The notes beneath the pieces are model-generated. The model saw nothing but the letters and a program-made list of their open reading frames with translations. It was not told the origin of the DNA and did no database searches. Shown here piece after piece: positions 1 through 9,649 of a stretch of 64,000 nucleotides of DNA (the stretch's first letter is position 1; the number at the start of each line of letters is the position of its first letter). Source of the stretch: Dermacentor variabilis (Eukaryota; Arthropoda; Arachnida; Ixodida; Ixodidae); contig NC_134576.1 of the NCBI RefSeq assembly GCF_050947875.1, positions 56,982,255-57,046,254 on the forward strand, in the 5' to 3' direction. The position numbers and the translations under genes are program-made.

Positions 1-905
1 GATGCCCACAAGATTGTCGTTCATTGCTTCAACACTAAGGTCCTCTTCCTGAGTTAAAGCCGAATACCTGCTCTGTAGCTTGATCTGGAATTCCACTATT
101 TTCCCTCTTAACGCTAACTCATTGATCGGTTTCTTATGTAGAAGTTTCTTCCGTTCCCTCCTCAGGTTTAGGCTAATTCAAGTTCTTACCATCATATGGT
201 CACTGCAGCGCACCTTGCTGAGCGCGTCCACATCTTGTATGATGCCAGGGTTAGCGCAGAGTGTGAAGTATACTTCATTTCTAGTCTCACCATTCGGGCT
301 CCTCCACTTTCGACTATCCCGCTGGCGGAAGAAAGTATTCAGTATCCGCATATTATTCTGTTCCGCAAACTCTACTAATAATTCTCTCCTGCTATTCCTA
401 GTGCCTTTGCCATATTCCCCCACTGACTTGTCTCCAGCCTGCTTCTTGCCTACACCCTGGCATTGAAGTCGCCCATCAGTATAGTGTATTTTGTTTTGAC
501 TTTACCCATCGCCGATTCCACGTCTTCATAGAAGCTTCCGACTTCCTGGTCATCATGACTGGATGTAGGGGCGTAGACCTGTACAACCTTCATTTTGTAC
601 ATCTTATTAAGTTTCACAACAAGACCTGCCACCCTCTCGTTAATGCTATAGAATTCTTGTATGTTACCAGCTATATTCTTATTAATCGGGAATCCGACAC
701 CTTGTTCTCGTCTCTCCGCTAAGCCCTGGTAGCACAGGACGTGCCCGCTTTTTTTGTACTGTATATGCTTCTTTTGGCCTCCTAACTTCACTGAGCCCTA
801 TTATATCTTATTTGCTGCCCTGTAATTCCTCTAATAACACTGCTAGACTCGCCGCACTAGATAACGTTGTTGCGTTATACGTTGCCAGGTTCGTACTCCA
901 ATGGC
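1..905 (-). mobile_element. RTE-type LINE fragment, endonuclease region (window-edge truncated)
   Basis: This is the 5' part of an RTE-type non-LTR retrotransposon read on the minus strand; its 3' part lies left of the window. It matches 19431-20335 of the fuller copy almost base for base. The conceptual protein is an exonuclease-endonuclease-phosphatase domain, with VVQVYAPTSSHDD and the catalytic-type motif ILMGDFNA near 460-600. This fold nicks target DNA for target-primed reverse transcription. Compared with the other copy, two extra bases near 455-460 shift the frame and six bases near 308 are missing. At two codons where the other copy has stops (near 52-60 and 600), this one still has sense codons (Leu and Tyr). 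It ends inside the ORF, where a short inverted repeat begins. Confidence 0.88.
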
Positions 906-963
906 GGCCTGTCCGGAGCCAGGGATTCCCTATCACCCTGGCTCCGGACAGGCTGCCATTGGA
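897..963. repeat. 28-bp inverted repeat with 11-bp spacer at the LINE 5' end
   Basis: Arm 897-924 and arm 936-963 are reverse complements with one mismatch (G/A at the tenth base). The left arm continues the LINE reading frame, so the right arm is probably a foldback copy of LINE sequence made during integration, as in twin-primed or template-switched insertions. The hairpin is seen directly; its origin is inference. Confidence 0.85.
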
Positions 964-1009
964 ATATTGGCTTGATTGTTGTACTATTATAGGAGGTGGT
1001 GGAAGTACT

Positions 1010-1209
1010 GCACCGTGGTGAATCCTCCTCTGGTGAGGGAGTGCGTTACCGGTTCTGATTACCGGGATCAGGCCACACTCCAGGCCTGTTTCTGCAATTT
1101 TATCAACACGCGGATTTTTTTAATCCGGTGGAAAATTGCGCGGCACCGGGATTCGAACCACGGACCTCTTGCACGCGAGGCGGGCGTTCTACCTCTACGC
1201 CACCGCTGC
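1010..1209 (-). mobile_element. tRNA-headed SINE, family A
   Basis: On the minus strand this begins with a tRNA-like head: an A-box-like segment GGCGTAGAGGTAGA, then CCTCGCGTGCAAGAGG as a degenerate anticodon arm, then the B box GGTTCGAATCC. A non-tRNA body follows (GGCCTGATCCCGG, then AGAACCGGTAA). A second full copy lies at 11202-11404 and a head-only copy at 8251. It is a pol III retroposon moved by LINE machinery. It resembles the tRNA-type SINEs reported from ixodid ticks (Ruka-like), an assignment from memory. It lies just beyond the RTE fragment. Confidence 0.8.
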
Positions 1210-1848
1210 CAGTCGAACCATTGTTGGTCATAGAAATGAATAGATTTCTAATGCTTTCCACTAAAACACAAACAATGGGGAAACCACTTCTCGGTTCTGC
1301 AAGTATTATTGATCCACTAGCAGCGTGTAATAAACCGGTGACGCCGAAACAGGGCATCCAGCATCCGCACTCTCAAACAAAACGCGCGCGCGGGAAGCCG
1401 TCGGCGGAAACTGCGTGCGCACATCAGCAGCTTAATAGGGGGTTGGGGGCAGTTATTGGAAGAGCCACACAGGCACCACGTGACCTCATGGCAGTGCGCA
1501 AGGGCGGCCGGCGGGAGTTGCGCTGTACTCCTCGCCCTCCTTTTTTATCTCTGGCTGGTGGAATCATCTGTGGAAAGCAAAATACGCGTTACCGGTGCCA
1601 ATTTTGCGATGACAGGTTCCTCGAGTACGAGTTATATGAGGTAGAGCCTTAGTCCAGGAAGGGCAAAAGAATCTTTTTTTCCAAAAGGAAAATTATTATT
1701 CATCACTTCAAAAAACAGAAAACAAGAGAACAATAAGGAGCCAAAAAATGGATAATAACAAAAGTACAATTCACCGCGTAAGCTCATGTAATTAGTTCAT
1801 ATCATTCGCGATCTGAAACAAAAAAAAATAACTCTGACTTCGGAAGTC
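1210..1848. other. no recognisable gene
   Basis: Mixed-composition DNA with a GC-rich patch near 1380-1560. Open frames on both strands show no conserved motif. Nothing is called. Confidence 0.5.
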
Positions 1849-2343
1849 TTATTTACTCGGGTAGCGATGCACGGACAGCAGTGACGGCCAGTGGCGATCG
1901 AGGGACACGGACGCACGGTAGATCCAACCCCGGACGTCGGAGTCCAAGGTCTGAGTACAAGGCTTAGGCTGTTGGAGTCCAAAGCAATCCAAGTGCGATC
2001 GCTGCAGCTGAGGGGCACCCGTGCTGGTTACTTCGCTCGAGGTTCTGCCCCAGCACCTCAGCCCCGTCATCTTCTGCTTCTGGTCGTCTCCAGGCAACCT
2101 CCGCTGTCCGAACACCGGCTCAGGATCAGGAGCAGGATCAGGATCAGGATCAACAGCAACAGCAGCAGGTACAGCCGGTGCAGCCGGAACAGCCGAGCCG
2201 TAAGTCGCGCTGATCTCTGCAGGAACGGCTAGGTCTTCCTGGTTCTGTCGACGCTCTCGCGTTTGGGTTTGGACCCCGCTAACGCCGACCTCGACACAAG
2301 GGATCTTCGAGCCCCGTTCTCGAGCAATCTCTTCTCCCCGCAT
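1849..2343 (-). CDS. unrecognised ORF with Asp-Pro repeat, doubtful
   Basis: A 164-codon minus-strand frame from an ATG at 2343. I do not recognise the product. The first third is Arg/Glu-rich, the middle is Ala/Val/Pro-rich, and a short DPDPDPAPDPEP run comes from a (GGATCA)n-like tandem repeat at 2123-2155. No signal peptide or membrane segment is visible. The opposite strand reads the same repeat as Gly-Ser, so the openness may be produced by GC-rich repeat sequence. It could equally be untranslated retroelement sequence. There is no gene neighbour to support it. Confidence 0.15.
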   Translation of the reverse strand: MRGEEIARERGSKIPCVEVGVSGVQTQTRERRQNQEDLAVPAEISATYGSAVPAAPAVPAAVAVDPDPDPAPDPEPVFGQRRLPGDDQKQKMTGLRCWGRTSSEVTSTGAPQLQRSHLDCFGLQQPKPCTQTLDSDVRGWIYRASVSLDRHWPSLLSVHRYPSK

Positions 2344-2552
2344 TGCACTCTATCCTCCTTCTCTCGTATTGTTCCTCGGCCCGCTGGTTTCGTGTCGCCT
2401 CCAGATTGGGTGATGCTCTTTCTCACTCATCCGATAGCTTATTTGCGGGCCATTCGAGGGTATTCGGAGCTGCCGTTGTTCCGCAGGGTTTTGTTACCGC
2501 ATTTATCAACAGTCGTCCGCAAACGCTTTCTATTCACTCATTACAGTGACAA

Positions 2553-2763
2553 AACCACGATTTGATAATGAGGCACGCCGTATTAGAGGACTCCGGACAC
2601 ATTTCGGCCCCCTCGGTTCATTTACCTTTCACCAAATGCGAAGCACACGGGCGCTTCTGCAGTTCGTCCCCATTGAAATCAGGTTGCAGCGGCCAGAATT
2701 TGATCTCGCCATCTATTGTTTAGCAGGCGACGCAGTAACTATTAAGACACCACGGCTGGTAGC
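2553..2763 (-). mobile_element. degenerate SINE, family B
   Basis: A heavily mutated minus-strand copy of the SINE found at 44548, 47914, 55091 and 57816. Recognisable parts are TGATAATGAGGCACGCCGTA, GGACTCCGGACACATTTCGG, the AAGCACACGGGCGCTTC block and the CCCCATTGAAAT block. The tRNA-like head, at the high-coordinate end, is almost lost. It is clearly older than the other copies. Confidence 0.72.
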
Positions 2764-3759
2764 TCAGATAGCCATTGTTGAATAATTCTGCACGATTTCT
2801 TTTGCAAATTAAAATATTTTCAGCCATAGTAGTTAAAGCAAAGATAAGTTTAGAAATGTTGGAGTTAAAAATGGTCTGCTTCACTAGACTATAGCCGACC
2901 TCCGTGACACCATCGCTGGACTCTCCGCCCTGTCAGTCGAGTCGTGCACCTACGCGACAAGCAGGTTACAGTAAATCAAATTTGGCAGTACAGCCCGTTT
3001 TGCAATTCGCCAATACGACAGTCTTATTCCCTTTTATCTACCCGCTTGAGGGACGTAAAGGCTCCATATACTACGTGAGGGCGCTCAGGGTAATTTCGTG
3101 CCGAACCCAGGGGCACTACTTAATTTGTCCCCCCTGTTTGATCCGTCCGGGCCCAGTGACACACAGCACACTTAAAAAAAAACACTAATGTTTTTCATTT
3201 CTCTGCCTCGTGTTCATTTCCAACCTCTATATGTATGCCATAATATTCCATATATGCCATGAGCATCATGCGTACGCATACCACAATACAGAGTGCTTTT
3301 GTCTAGCGCACCAATTGGAGAAAAATTGCCTGCGGTAGATTGCAAAATTCTAACTTTTGATTTAAGCTATTTGATGAGACGGCCATCATTTTTACGACCA
3401 ATTAAGATGCTTAATGGAATATTTAAAATAATGACAATAATTACGTTAAATAATTGCTTGAAGGCACATATTTCAATCTATGAATTGTAGCTAGTAACTA
3501 TGCAAGGTCTTGGAACAAATTTTCAATGCTAAGCCGGTTTCCAGATATTTTCAAATTGTTCGAAGAAATGCGTTGCGTGTTCTGGTTACTTTTGCGTTTC
3601 GACGTATGAAACAGCGTTCCCTTAAAAAAAGTAGGTGGAACAGCAGTGAATATTTACTGCAAGCTTCACGAAGAGTATATTGGAACCAGCGCAATCCTCA
3701 TAATTCCTTCCAAGTGGATATGCTTTGCAAACTCACTAGCTACTAGCTATTCGTAGCTT
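2764..3759. other. no recognisable gene
   Basis: AT-rich sequence with short open frames only and a run of nine A near 3174-3182. No domain, SINE head or terminal repeat was found. Confidence 0.5.
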
Positions 3760-4122
3760 GAAATATGGTGGTGGTGGTAACAACTTTATTGACAATCCGG
3801 CAAATTCGTGGCCTGTGCCTACGCCGCCACCTCGCCGCCTCACGAGCTTGCTGGATGGCCCATAGTTGATTTTGAAGGTTTGAGCTGCGCAATGCGGCCG
3901 TCCATCGCGCCGCAGCCTTATCTGGGGAAACTTCGTTTTCCCTGCACATAATCTCACAGGTGTAACGTTAAGGGGTAGGGTAATGTTAAGGAGTAGGGGA
4001 TGGGAGCCCGCAATGCCGGTGGCCCTCCTAAAGAAAGTTAGGAAGCGCTGTCTTATGTGCGCGGGGTTGCTGAAGATTGAGGATAAACGTGCTGAATTGG
4101 CTCTTGCTTTTCGGTATAATTT

Positions 4123-4431
4123 CTACGAATACTTGTTCAATCGCGCTACCTTAATGTCGTGACGAACGACCACTAAGCCTTTCCTGACCAAAGTAGTTAC
4201 CGCGCGGTTCTCCCCGGATGGGGGACCGATGGCTTGGTAACCTGGTAGTTTTGCTAATTCGTGTGTCTTTTGTAGCATTATTGCATTGGGTTTCGATTTG
4301 CTTTTAAGGTGTTGTTGCAGGACCGCTTTTTTTGCCGCGCAAGTCCTGCAATTCCACTGCCATATCGTCAGCACGCCTCTTTTACCGCGTTTGCGTATTT
4401 TGGTCTGGTTGTGGGGTGGCGGTCTGAACAA
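4123..4431 (-). pseudogene. LINE ORF2 endonuclease N-terminus, truncated
   Basis: About 100 residues beginning IWQWNCRTCAAKKAVL, the conserved opening of an apurinic-like endonuclease domain (W-N-C-R). The next conserved motif, normally ending in a metal-binding Glu (LLQET), reads MLQKTHE here, so the catalytic Glu is Lys. The frame ends at 4123 and no GDFN or reverse-transcriptase motif follows. This is an inactive remnant. Confidence 0.75.
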
Positions 4432-4475
4432 CCCCTGATGCTGCTGCGGTGTTTGCAGAGGCGTCGTGGAATTGA

Positions 4476-6214
4476 TTAGATTATGGGGGCCCCTGCGGTG
4501 GTAACTGGCTGCAATTTGGCTATCCTAAGATTCAGGTTGGCCACGTTGTTTTCGAATTTGTCAAGTCTCGACATTATGGTAGAGACCACCAGCTTGAGGT
4601 TGACGACGGCTTCCGCTTCTTCTTTGAGCACATTTTGCATTTCCATTAATTTCTGCCCTAGGTCTGCCAGTTGTGATCCGGTTTGGCTGCTAACGGCCGG
4701 AGCCTTTCTTTTAGGTAGCGGAGGATTGTCGTCCTCCTCCATGCGATTATTAGGGGTTACCAAAGCTGCACCTGCGCTACAAGTACTCAGACGGGGGGAT
4801 ATCTCCACCCTTCGACTTTTCTTAAGATCCTGTATTTCTCTCCTGAGGTGTGAGATTAAATATCTAAATTGTACATTTCCCGTCTCATTTCTGCTGTTTC
4901 CCTAGAAGCGGCAGTCTCCTCAGATCCTCCCCGCCATGACGAGCCTTTGACCGCGGCTGCCCAGCTCACCCTGTTGGTGGCCTCTACTACCGCCGGGCCG
5001 CCTCCACTGCGGTGGGACCGCGAACGCGTACGGCTTCTGGATCTGGTTCGCGCCGGTCCGGGTGTGCGGCTCCGTGATCTGGAGTTTCTGGTTCTCGAGC
5101 AGGCCCACGAGCATGAACGGAGCCTGGTCTCCCGGGAAGGGCATCCAGCTGATTCCCTCGTAGCCTCCCATGCTAGTAATTCTTCTTCCTGTTGTCGTTG
5201 TCTTTCCCAACGTCGTCTCTTGACTATATATAGCGTCTTGAAGCAAGCCTTGCAATTCTTATCGGCCATTAAGTACTCACCCCCGCAAAGTTGGTGAAGG
5301 GGGTTGCACTGATGGTTGAGACCTGGGTTGGCCATTCCGCAGCCCCTACAGATGTGGTCCTGTGTACTGTGGCACACGTCCATGCTGTGGCCCAGTCTGC
5401 CGCATTGGAAGCACAGCTAGAGTTGTTTTCTGCACAATGCGCCTAGCGCCTCCGTGGCGGACGAGGGAGGGAACTTTCAGTCCAGAAAACAGCACGATAA
5501 CCGTGATGGTATTCCTGAGTCGTTTCGCGGCGATTGCCGTAGGATTATTGGGGGTAACGACCTGGGCGGTGATGTCTCGGGGTGAATCTTCGAGAAGTAT
5601 ACCCCTGATGACTCCTTTCGAAGTCAAGTCGGGTGCCGATTCGTATGCGTTCGTCTCATAGGCCTGGCCGTCGACCACGAGGCGCTCGACTGTTTGGTAT
5701 TGGTCTGCGTTGGCTTCACTGGTGGTACTCACTACGATAATGTTCTGCTGTACATTGAGGCACACGATGTCGTCTGCCCTGTGCTCCCCGGGTATGGCAG
5801 CAGCTTGGTTGACGCACGAGGCTACTCGGGCCACTCCTAATTCGCCAGTCTTGAGGCCTCCGACTGGGTGGATCATGATCTTGAAATCACCTTCGGTAGA
5901 TAGGGCATGCGGCTGGCCTTGACTAACTGCTGTTTCAGCTCCTGCTCGCGCTTCTGCTTCCTTCCGCCAGTGGCGAGGTGGGTGCCGAAACTGCTCGTAT
6001 CGGATCTTTCCATGGTTTGATTTTTTGAGCCGACGGTACTCCAGCCCGTGCCGGCCTCGACTTCTTGGGAAATGTTTTCCTCTTGCACGAGAACCTGCAT
6101 TTCTTCCGTCGGCGAGCGAGCGTCGGCGCCCGCCACGTCTACTTTTTTCGCAGGTGCGCCTATAGGCCTAGGCTCGCGGCTGCCACCGCCGCGGTTGCCG
6201 TGTGGCACAGACAA
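4476..6214 (-). pseudogene. LINE ORF1 (gag-like, zinc knuckles), frameshifted
   Basis: The ORF1 protein of such LINEs binds element RNA. The minus-strand sequence reads, across three frames, a basic and Gln-rich N-terminus (5873-6214), a conserved nucleic-acid-binding central domain (about 5400-5876), then zinc knuckles and an Arg-Ser-rich region (4856-5383), then a coiled-coil-like tail (4476-4808). The first knuckle, CFQCGRLGHSMDVC, is an intact C-x2-C-x4-H-x4-C. The second, CRGCGMANPGLNHQC, is present. The third has lost a Cys and its His (HQLCGGEYLMADKNC). Frame changes occur near 5875, near 5380 and between 4856 and 4808. Knuckle order and the following RRRRWERQRQQ stretch match ORF1 proteins common in ticks. 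Confidence 0.82.
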
Positions 6215-6215
6215 A

Positions 6216-7522
6216 AATTTGGCGTAGAAGTTCGAAAAATGGGATTCCCACCTTCAAGTTGGTAACAGCAGAATCTTGGTAAATCTGCCTGAGAAGGTAG
6301 CAAAAACTGCCATAAATATTGAAATGTTAACTAGACTAATTATGTTTGTTATTCAATTAAGCATTTTGATTTCTCGTTGAATTAACAGCTGCCTCATTAA
6401 GTAATTTAGACCAACGGTTATGATTGTTCTGTCGATAACAAGCAATTTTCTATAATTTGGTGCATCTTGAAACAACGCCCTCCCATATGTATATATTTTC
6501 ATACCAACGATGGTACAGGCCTCGTTGCTTTCTAACTTTGCAAGGCTTCCACGTGTAGATGTAAACAGTGATCATTTGTAGGTTTTACCTTGTAGGTTCT
6601 GCCTCCTGCAGAAAATATAATTATGGTTCTTGAGTTTATTTATTCGGAAAAGCGGATATTACTTTCAAGGGAAATTGAAACGCATATTCATCTAATTGCT
6701 ATTCAATAATTATCTTTTGAATTAATTATTTAAGGCAGATATTACAATTCACGAATTGCCGGTGAGCTTGCAAGACGCAGCCTGTTGGAATAAATTTTCA
6801 GGATAATGCCAATTTGGAAACATTCGACATCAAACTCGCCGTAAAAATGCACTGGTGTTACACGTACTCTTTAAGGAAACGCTCTTTTATGCATTGAAGC
6901 AAAAAAGTAACTGGAACTCCCATGTATTTCGTCCCACACTCGGCAAAATATGCCTCGAAGGTAGTGCCATCCTGGTAATTCAGTACAAGTGGATACGTCT
7001 TGAACTCTCAGCAGCTAAAATGGGTAAATTGCAATGTGTGCCGTGAAGTAAATTGTTAAAAGGTAATTAAATATTTTTGTTAATTAGTTGAGTATGTGTC
7101 TCCGTTTCTCGTGCCTGCCTCGTTGAATAATCCAGGACAAGGACTCTAATTTTGCCATCTGCCACAGGTGATGTTCAAAAGTTCCACAAAGCTTAAAAAT
7201 GATCACCTTGTATGCTACATAACCGCCCCATGAATAACCTTTGGAGAGCCTTGGTAGATTGTGGAACATATACACCTTGTTCTAAAAGAAGATGATCACG
7301 CTTACATGGGATTAAGCTGCGTCATCCCAACCTGGAGATGTCATCCGTCCTCAAGGCAAACTTTTGCCACCATGCCCCAATTGCTCCTACAAAATATGGA
7401 GGAACCTGATATTTTCTCGACCGCGTACGAGTCGATAAAGATTTTTTTCTCTCCTTGTCTCATGCATGGGTTCAAGAAAGCCTCTGTAGACCTGCGTGAG
7501 TAATAAGACGACAATCACCAAC
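6216..7522. other. no recognisable gene
   Basis: AT-rich sequence. A minus-strand frame at 7084-7275 and an adjacent stretch to about 7400 look like decayed coding sequence but match no family I know. The second exon expected for the oxidase gene starting at 7653 was looked for here and not found. Confidence 0.45.
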
Positions 7523-7653
7523 CTCTTGAAGGCTTCGATGTTCTCCCTCAGGGTGAGTCCATCGCCTGCCCTGATGGCGATGTAGGTCTTCACACCTTCC
7601 TCCATCTTGGCCACGGCCCGGCGCTGGATATCTGCCACTGTGGTCGCTGCCAT
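7523..7653 (-). CDS. hydroxyacid (glycolate) oxidase, first coding exon
   Basis: A 131-nt minus-strand exon from an ATG at 7653 to a donor GTTGGT whose GT is 7522-7521 (exon ...AAGAG, phase 2). It encodes 43 residues plus a split Arg. The sequence has the N-terminal signature of FMN-dependent alpha-hydroxyacid oxidases: VADIQRRAVAKMEEGV, then a Tyr in KTYIA, then AGDGLTLRENIEAFKR. In the family (peroxisomal, glycolate or other 2-hydroxyacids to 2-oxoacids plus H2O2) a Tyr here contacts substrate and the motif is usually SGAxD-x-TL. Here SG is replaced by IR. Later exons should lie at lower coordinates but were not found. It is on the same strand as the oxidase exons at 43.6-48.2 kb but lies downstream of them, so it must start another gene copy. 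The exon reads cleanly; whether the gene is whole is unknown. Confidence 0.72.
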
Positions 7654-8250
7654 TGCACCTGCGGTCGCAGTTTCTTGATACGTTGTCTTGCTGTAGTTAT
7701 AGAGAATTTACCACTGCAATGTTGCCTAGGCACACGGCCTTTTTTGGCGTGACCCGCTTATGTCGAACTCAGGTTACACCTTTCACTTTTGTTGCTAGAC
7801 AGGAGTTTAGTTACGTGGAAGTACGAGTGCTGAGTTAGTAAATTATGAGGAAAATAAGCCTGGAAATTACTGCTAACAGGTGAATAATCATAAGGAAAAT
7901 CTTAAGGACGCCGAGGCATCCTGAAATCACTACAGCACCAAGCCACACTGTAATTAACGTGCACGAAATTGATAACCCGCGCGCGAGCACACGCAGAGTG
8001 TGTAGCGATGCTTCATGATCTGGCTGAAGTTCCCGCGCTAACACCCTAGTATTCTGGACCAAACGATAGTCCTTTGAAATAGTCCAAATTTCCACAGAGA
8101 CGTCACTTGGCGTAGAAAATACCTCGCGCAGCTGAATTGGGAGGCAGAGTACTCATACAACCATACACTAAAACGTCTGCCTTCGTTTATTTCTAACAGT
8201 GTGTTTGTAAACTACGTAAGCGCACTTACCGATTCAATGTTTCTGAAATA
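7654..8250. other. upstream of oxidase exon; no other gene
   Basis: Probable 5' flank of the oxidase exon (minus strand). No TATA element or other promoter motif stands out. The short frames here show no motif. Confidence 0.4.
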
Positions 8251-8345
8251 GCTGCGGCGGTGGCGTAGAGGTAGAGCATCCACCTCGCGTGCAAGAGGAC
8301 CGTGGTTCGAATCCCAGTGCTGCGCAATGGTCCACCGGATAATCG
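8251..8345 (+). mobile_element. tRNA-headed SINE, family A, head only
   Basis: The plus-strand head GGTGGCGTAGAGGTAGAGC, then CCTCGCGTGCAAGAGG, then the B box GGTTCGAATCCC. After CCACCGGAT the body diverges and only scraps resemble the copies at 1010 and 11202. The anticodon arm does not form a normal 7-base loop, so this is not called a functional tRNA gene. Confidence 0.72.
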
Positions 8346-8924
8346 ATCTATAAATTGATAAAGGTGTATCTAGGCTAAAGCCTTACGCCTTCCGCTATAG
8401 CCAAGCTGGAGCTTGAAGCAAGCGAGCAAACAACTTTCTTTGGCAACCCTTACATAATTCGATCTCCCTTCCATATGCTTAATGAAGGAGAACATTGCGG
8501 GCGCGTGGAGTAGTGTTCAGTGCACTTCCCTGTATCGTGGGAGTAAAATGTTGTGCTCGAGTGTACTGTGAAAGCCACAAAATAATTTCGGGTAAGATAA
8601 GGCGTTGTTCTCATCAGTGCTTCCGATAAGTAGCGGTGAACTGTTCATTACGGACGATAAGTTCTACATACCGCTTATGCAGATTTGTCTCGGCGAAGGA
8701 CTACACGGATTTGTTCAACCATAGTATGTCATACCATGCGGTTTAAAAGCTAATGCAGAGGTGGCCTAAATTAGGCAGCCGTTCATTTCTGTGGGGTATA
8801 TGAAAGCGAACCTTTAGCACATCACACAAGGTTAGACTAGTGTAAATGTATTTATTTTGCTTATTTTCAAATGACAGTGATGGCGGCGCTGTGATTTAAT
8901 ATACACTGATTAGTTTGATTTCTA
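8346..8924. other. no recognisable gene
   Basis: AT-rich, short frames only; nothing supportable. Confidence 0.5.
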
Positions 8925-9130
8925 CTTTAGACAGAATATTGGTCAATGTCGAATCTATACGCGACCGTTGCTGAGTAGTTGAGTGACTTCGTTAGCGTGG
9001 CACTTCAGGCCAATCTTTTCTAGCACAGACAGAGTCAACCGTTCCTTGTCTGGTTTGCAATTTTCCGCAGTGAAGTCTTCAACGATGATCACAGGGGTAT
9101 GTCATCATGGATAGTCCATGCAGAGTGAGT
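8925..9130 (-). pseudogene. LINE endonuclease remnant
   Basis: The minus strand reads VIIVEDFTAENCKPDKERL, then VLEKIGLKCHANEVT. This corresponds to the GDFN region of a CR1/Jockey-type endonuclease (normally IIVGDFN), with the catalytic G-D-F-N altered to E-D-F-T. A one-base shift near 8985 is needed to continue into IDSTLTNILSKVEIK. No other part of that element is nearby. Confidence 0.5.
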
Positions 9131-9511
9131 CGTCGTGAGCTTCTCGATATCACACATGGGTGTGCCTGGAGATATATGCACGGTGGATATCACACTTCCG
9201 TCTTTCGTTTGTACGTAATTTTGTACATGATCATAATGTACATAATTTTGTAGCCATGAGCCTTACGGGGTTGTGAGCCATTGCATTTTTTGCTTGCTTA
9301 TAGGGATATGAGGCATTGCTTGCTAGTTTGATCCGCTCTTGTGGCGCTTCCCCACTGCGGGAATTGGCCAGGGAGCCGGCGGTTAAGGTTAAAGGGAAGG
9401 GGAGAGACAAATTCTGAACGTAAAGGTAAATCCCAGGAAAGTATAGGGTTCACGTCAATTAAGAAATAGATATACGTGAGAGAAATAAAAAAATTACATA
9501 TACACACACAC

Positions 9512-9514
<3 letters not shown>

Positions 9515-9564
<50 letters not shown>
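9515..9564. repeat. (AT)n microsatellite, preceded by (AC)n
   Basis: About 25 uninterrupted AT units, with a short (AC)n just before at 9502-9513. The minus-strand frame that reads it as alternating Ile-Tyr is an artefact. Confidence 0.95.
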
Positions 9565-9566
<2 letters not shown>

Positions 9567-9649
9567 CAGGAAATTTTGAGTTTTTCACGTAATATATAGT
9601 ATTTCGAACAGACAATCAGCTGCCTCATAATCCATCTAATTTTTGATTT

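Larger units (their letters stand above)
3760..6215 (-). mobile_element. LINE with zinc-knuckle ORF1, RT region deleted
   Basis: A minus-strand non-LTR retrotransposon of the R1/LOA/Jockey kind. ORF1 (gag-like) is followed after a short gap by the start of the endonuclease ORF, then directly by 3' sequence. The middle of the endonuclease and the whole reverse transcriptase are missing, so the copy has a large internal deletion. The 3' end near 3760-3790 carries AATAAA next to a (ACC)n run. It cannot supply its own reverse transcriptase. Confidence 0.8.

Noticed and set aside
1128..1652. 174-codon plus-strand frame
   Set aside because: Starts inside the antisense of a SINE head and has no motif.
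4869..5297. Plus-strand 142-codon frame
   Set aside because: Antisense of the Arg-Ser-rich part of LINE ORF1.
8251..8345. Possible functional tRNA gene
   Set aside because: Has A- and B-box-like sequences but no proper anticodon loop, and the same head recurs attached to a SINE body at 1010 and 11202.
9298..9615. Frame encoding an Ile-Tyr run
   Set aside because: Translation of the (AT)n microsatellite.
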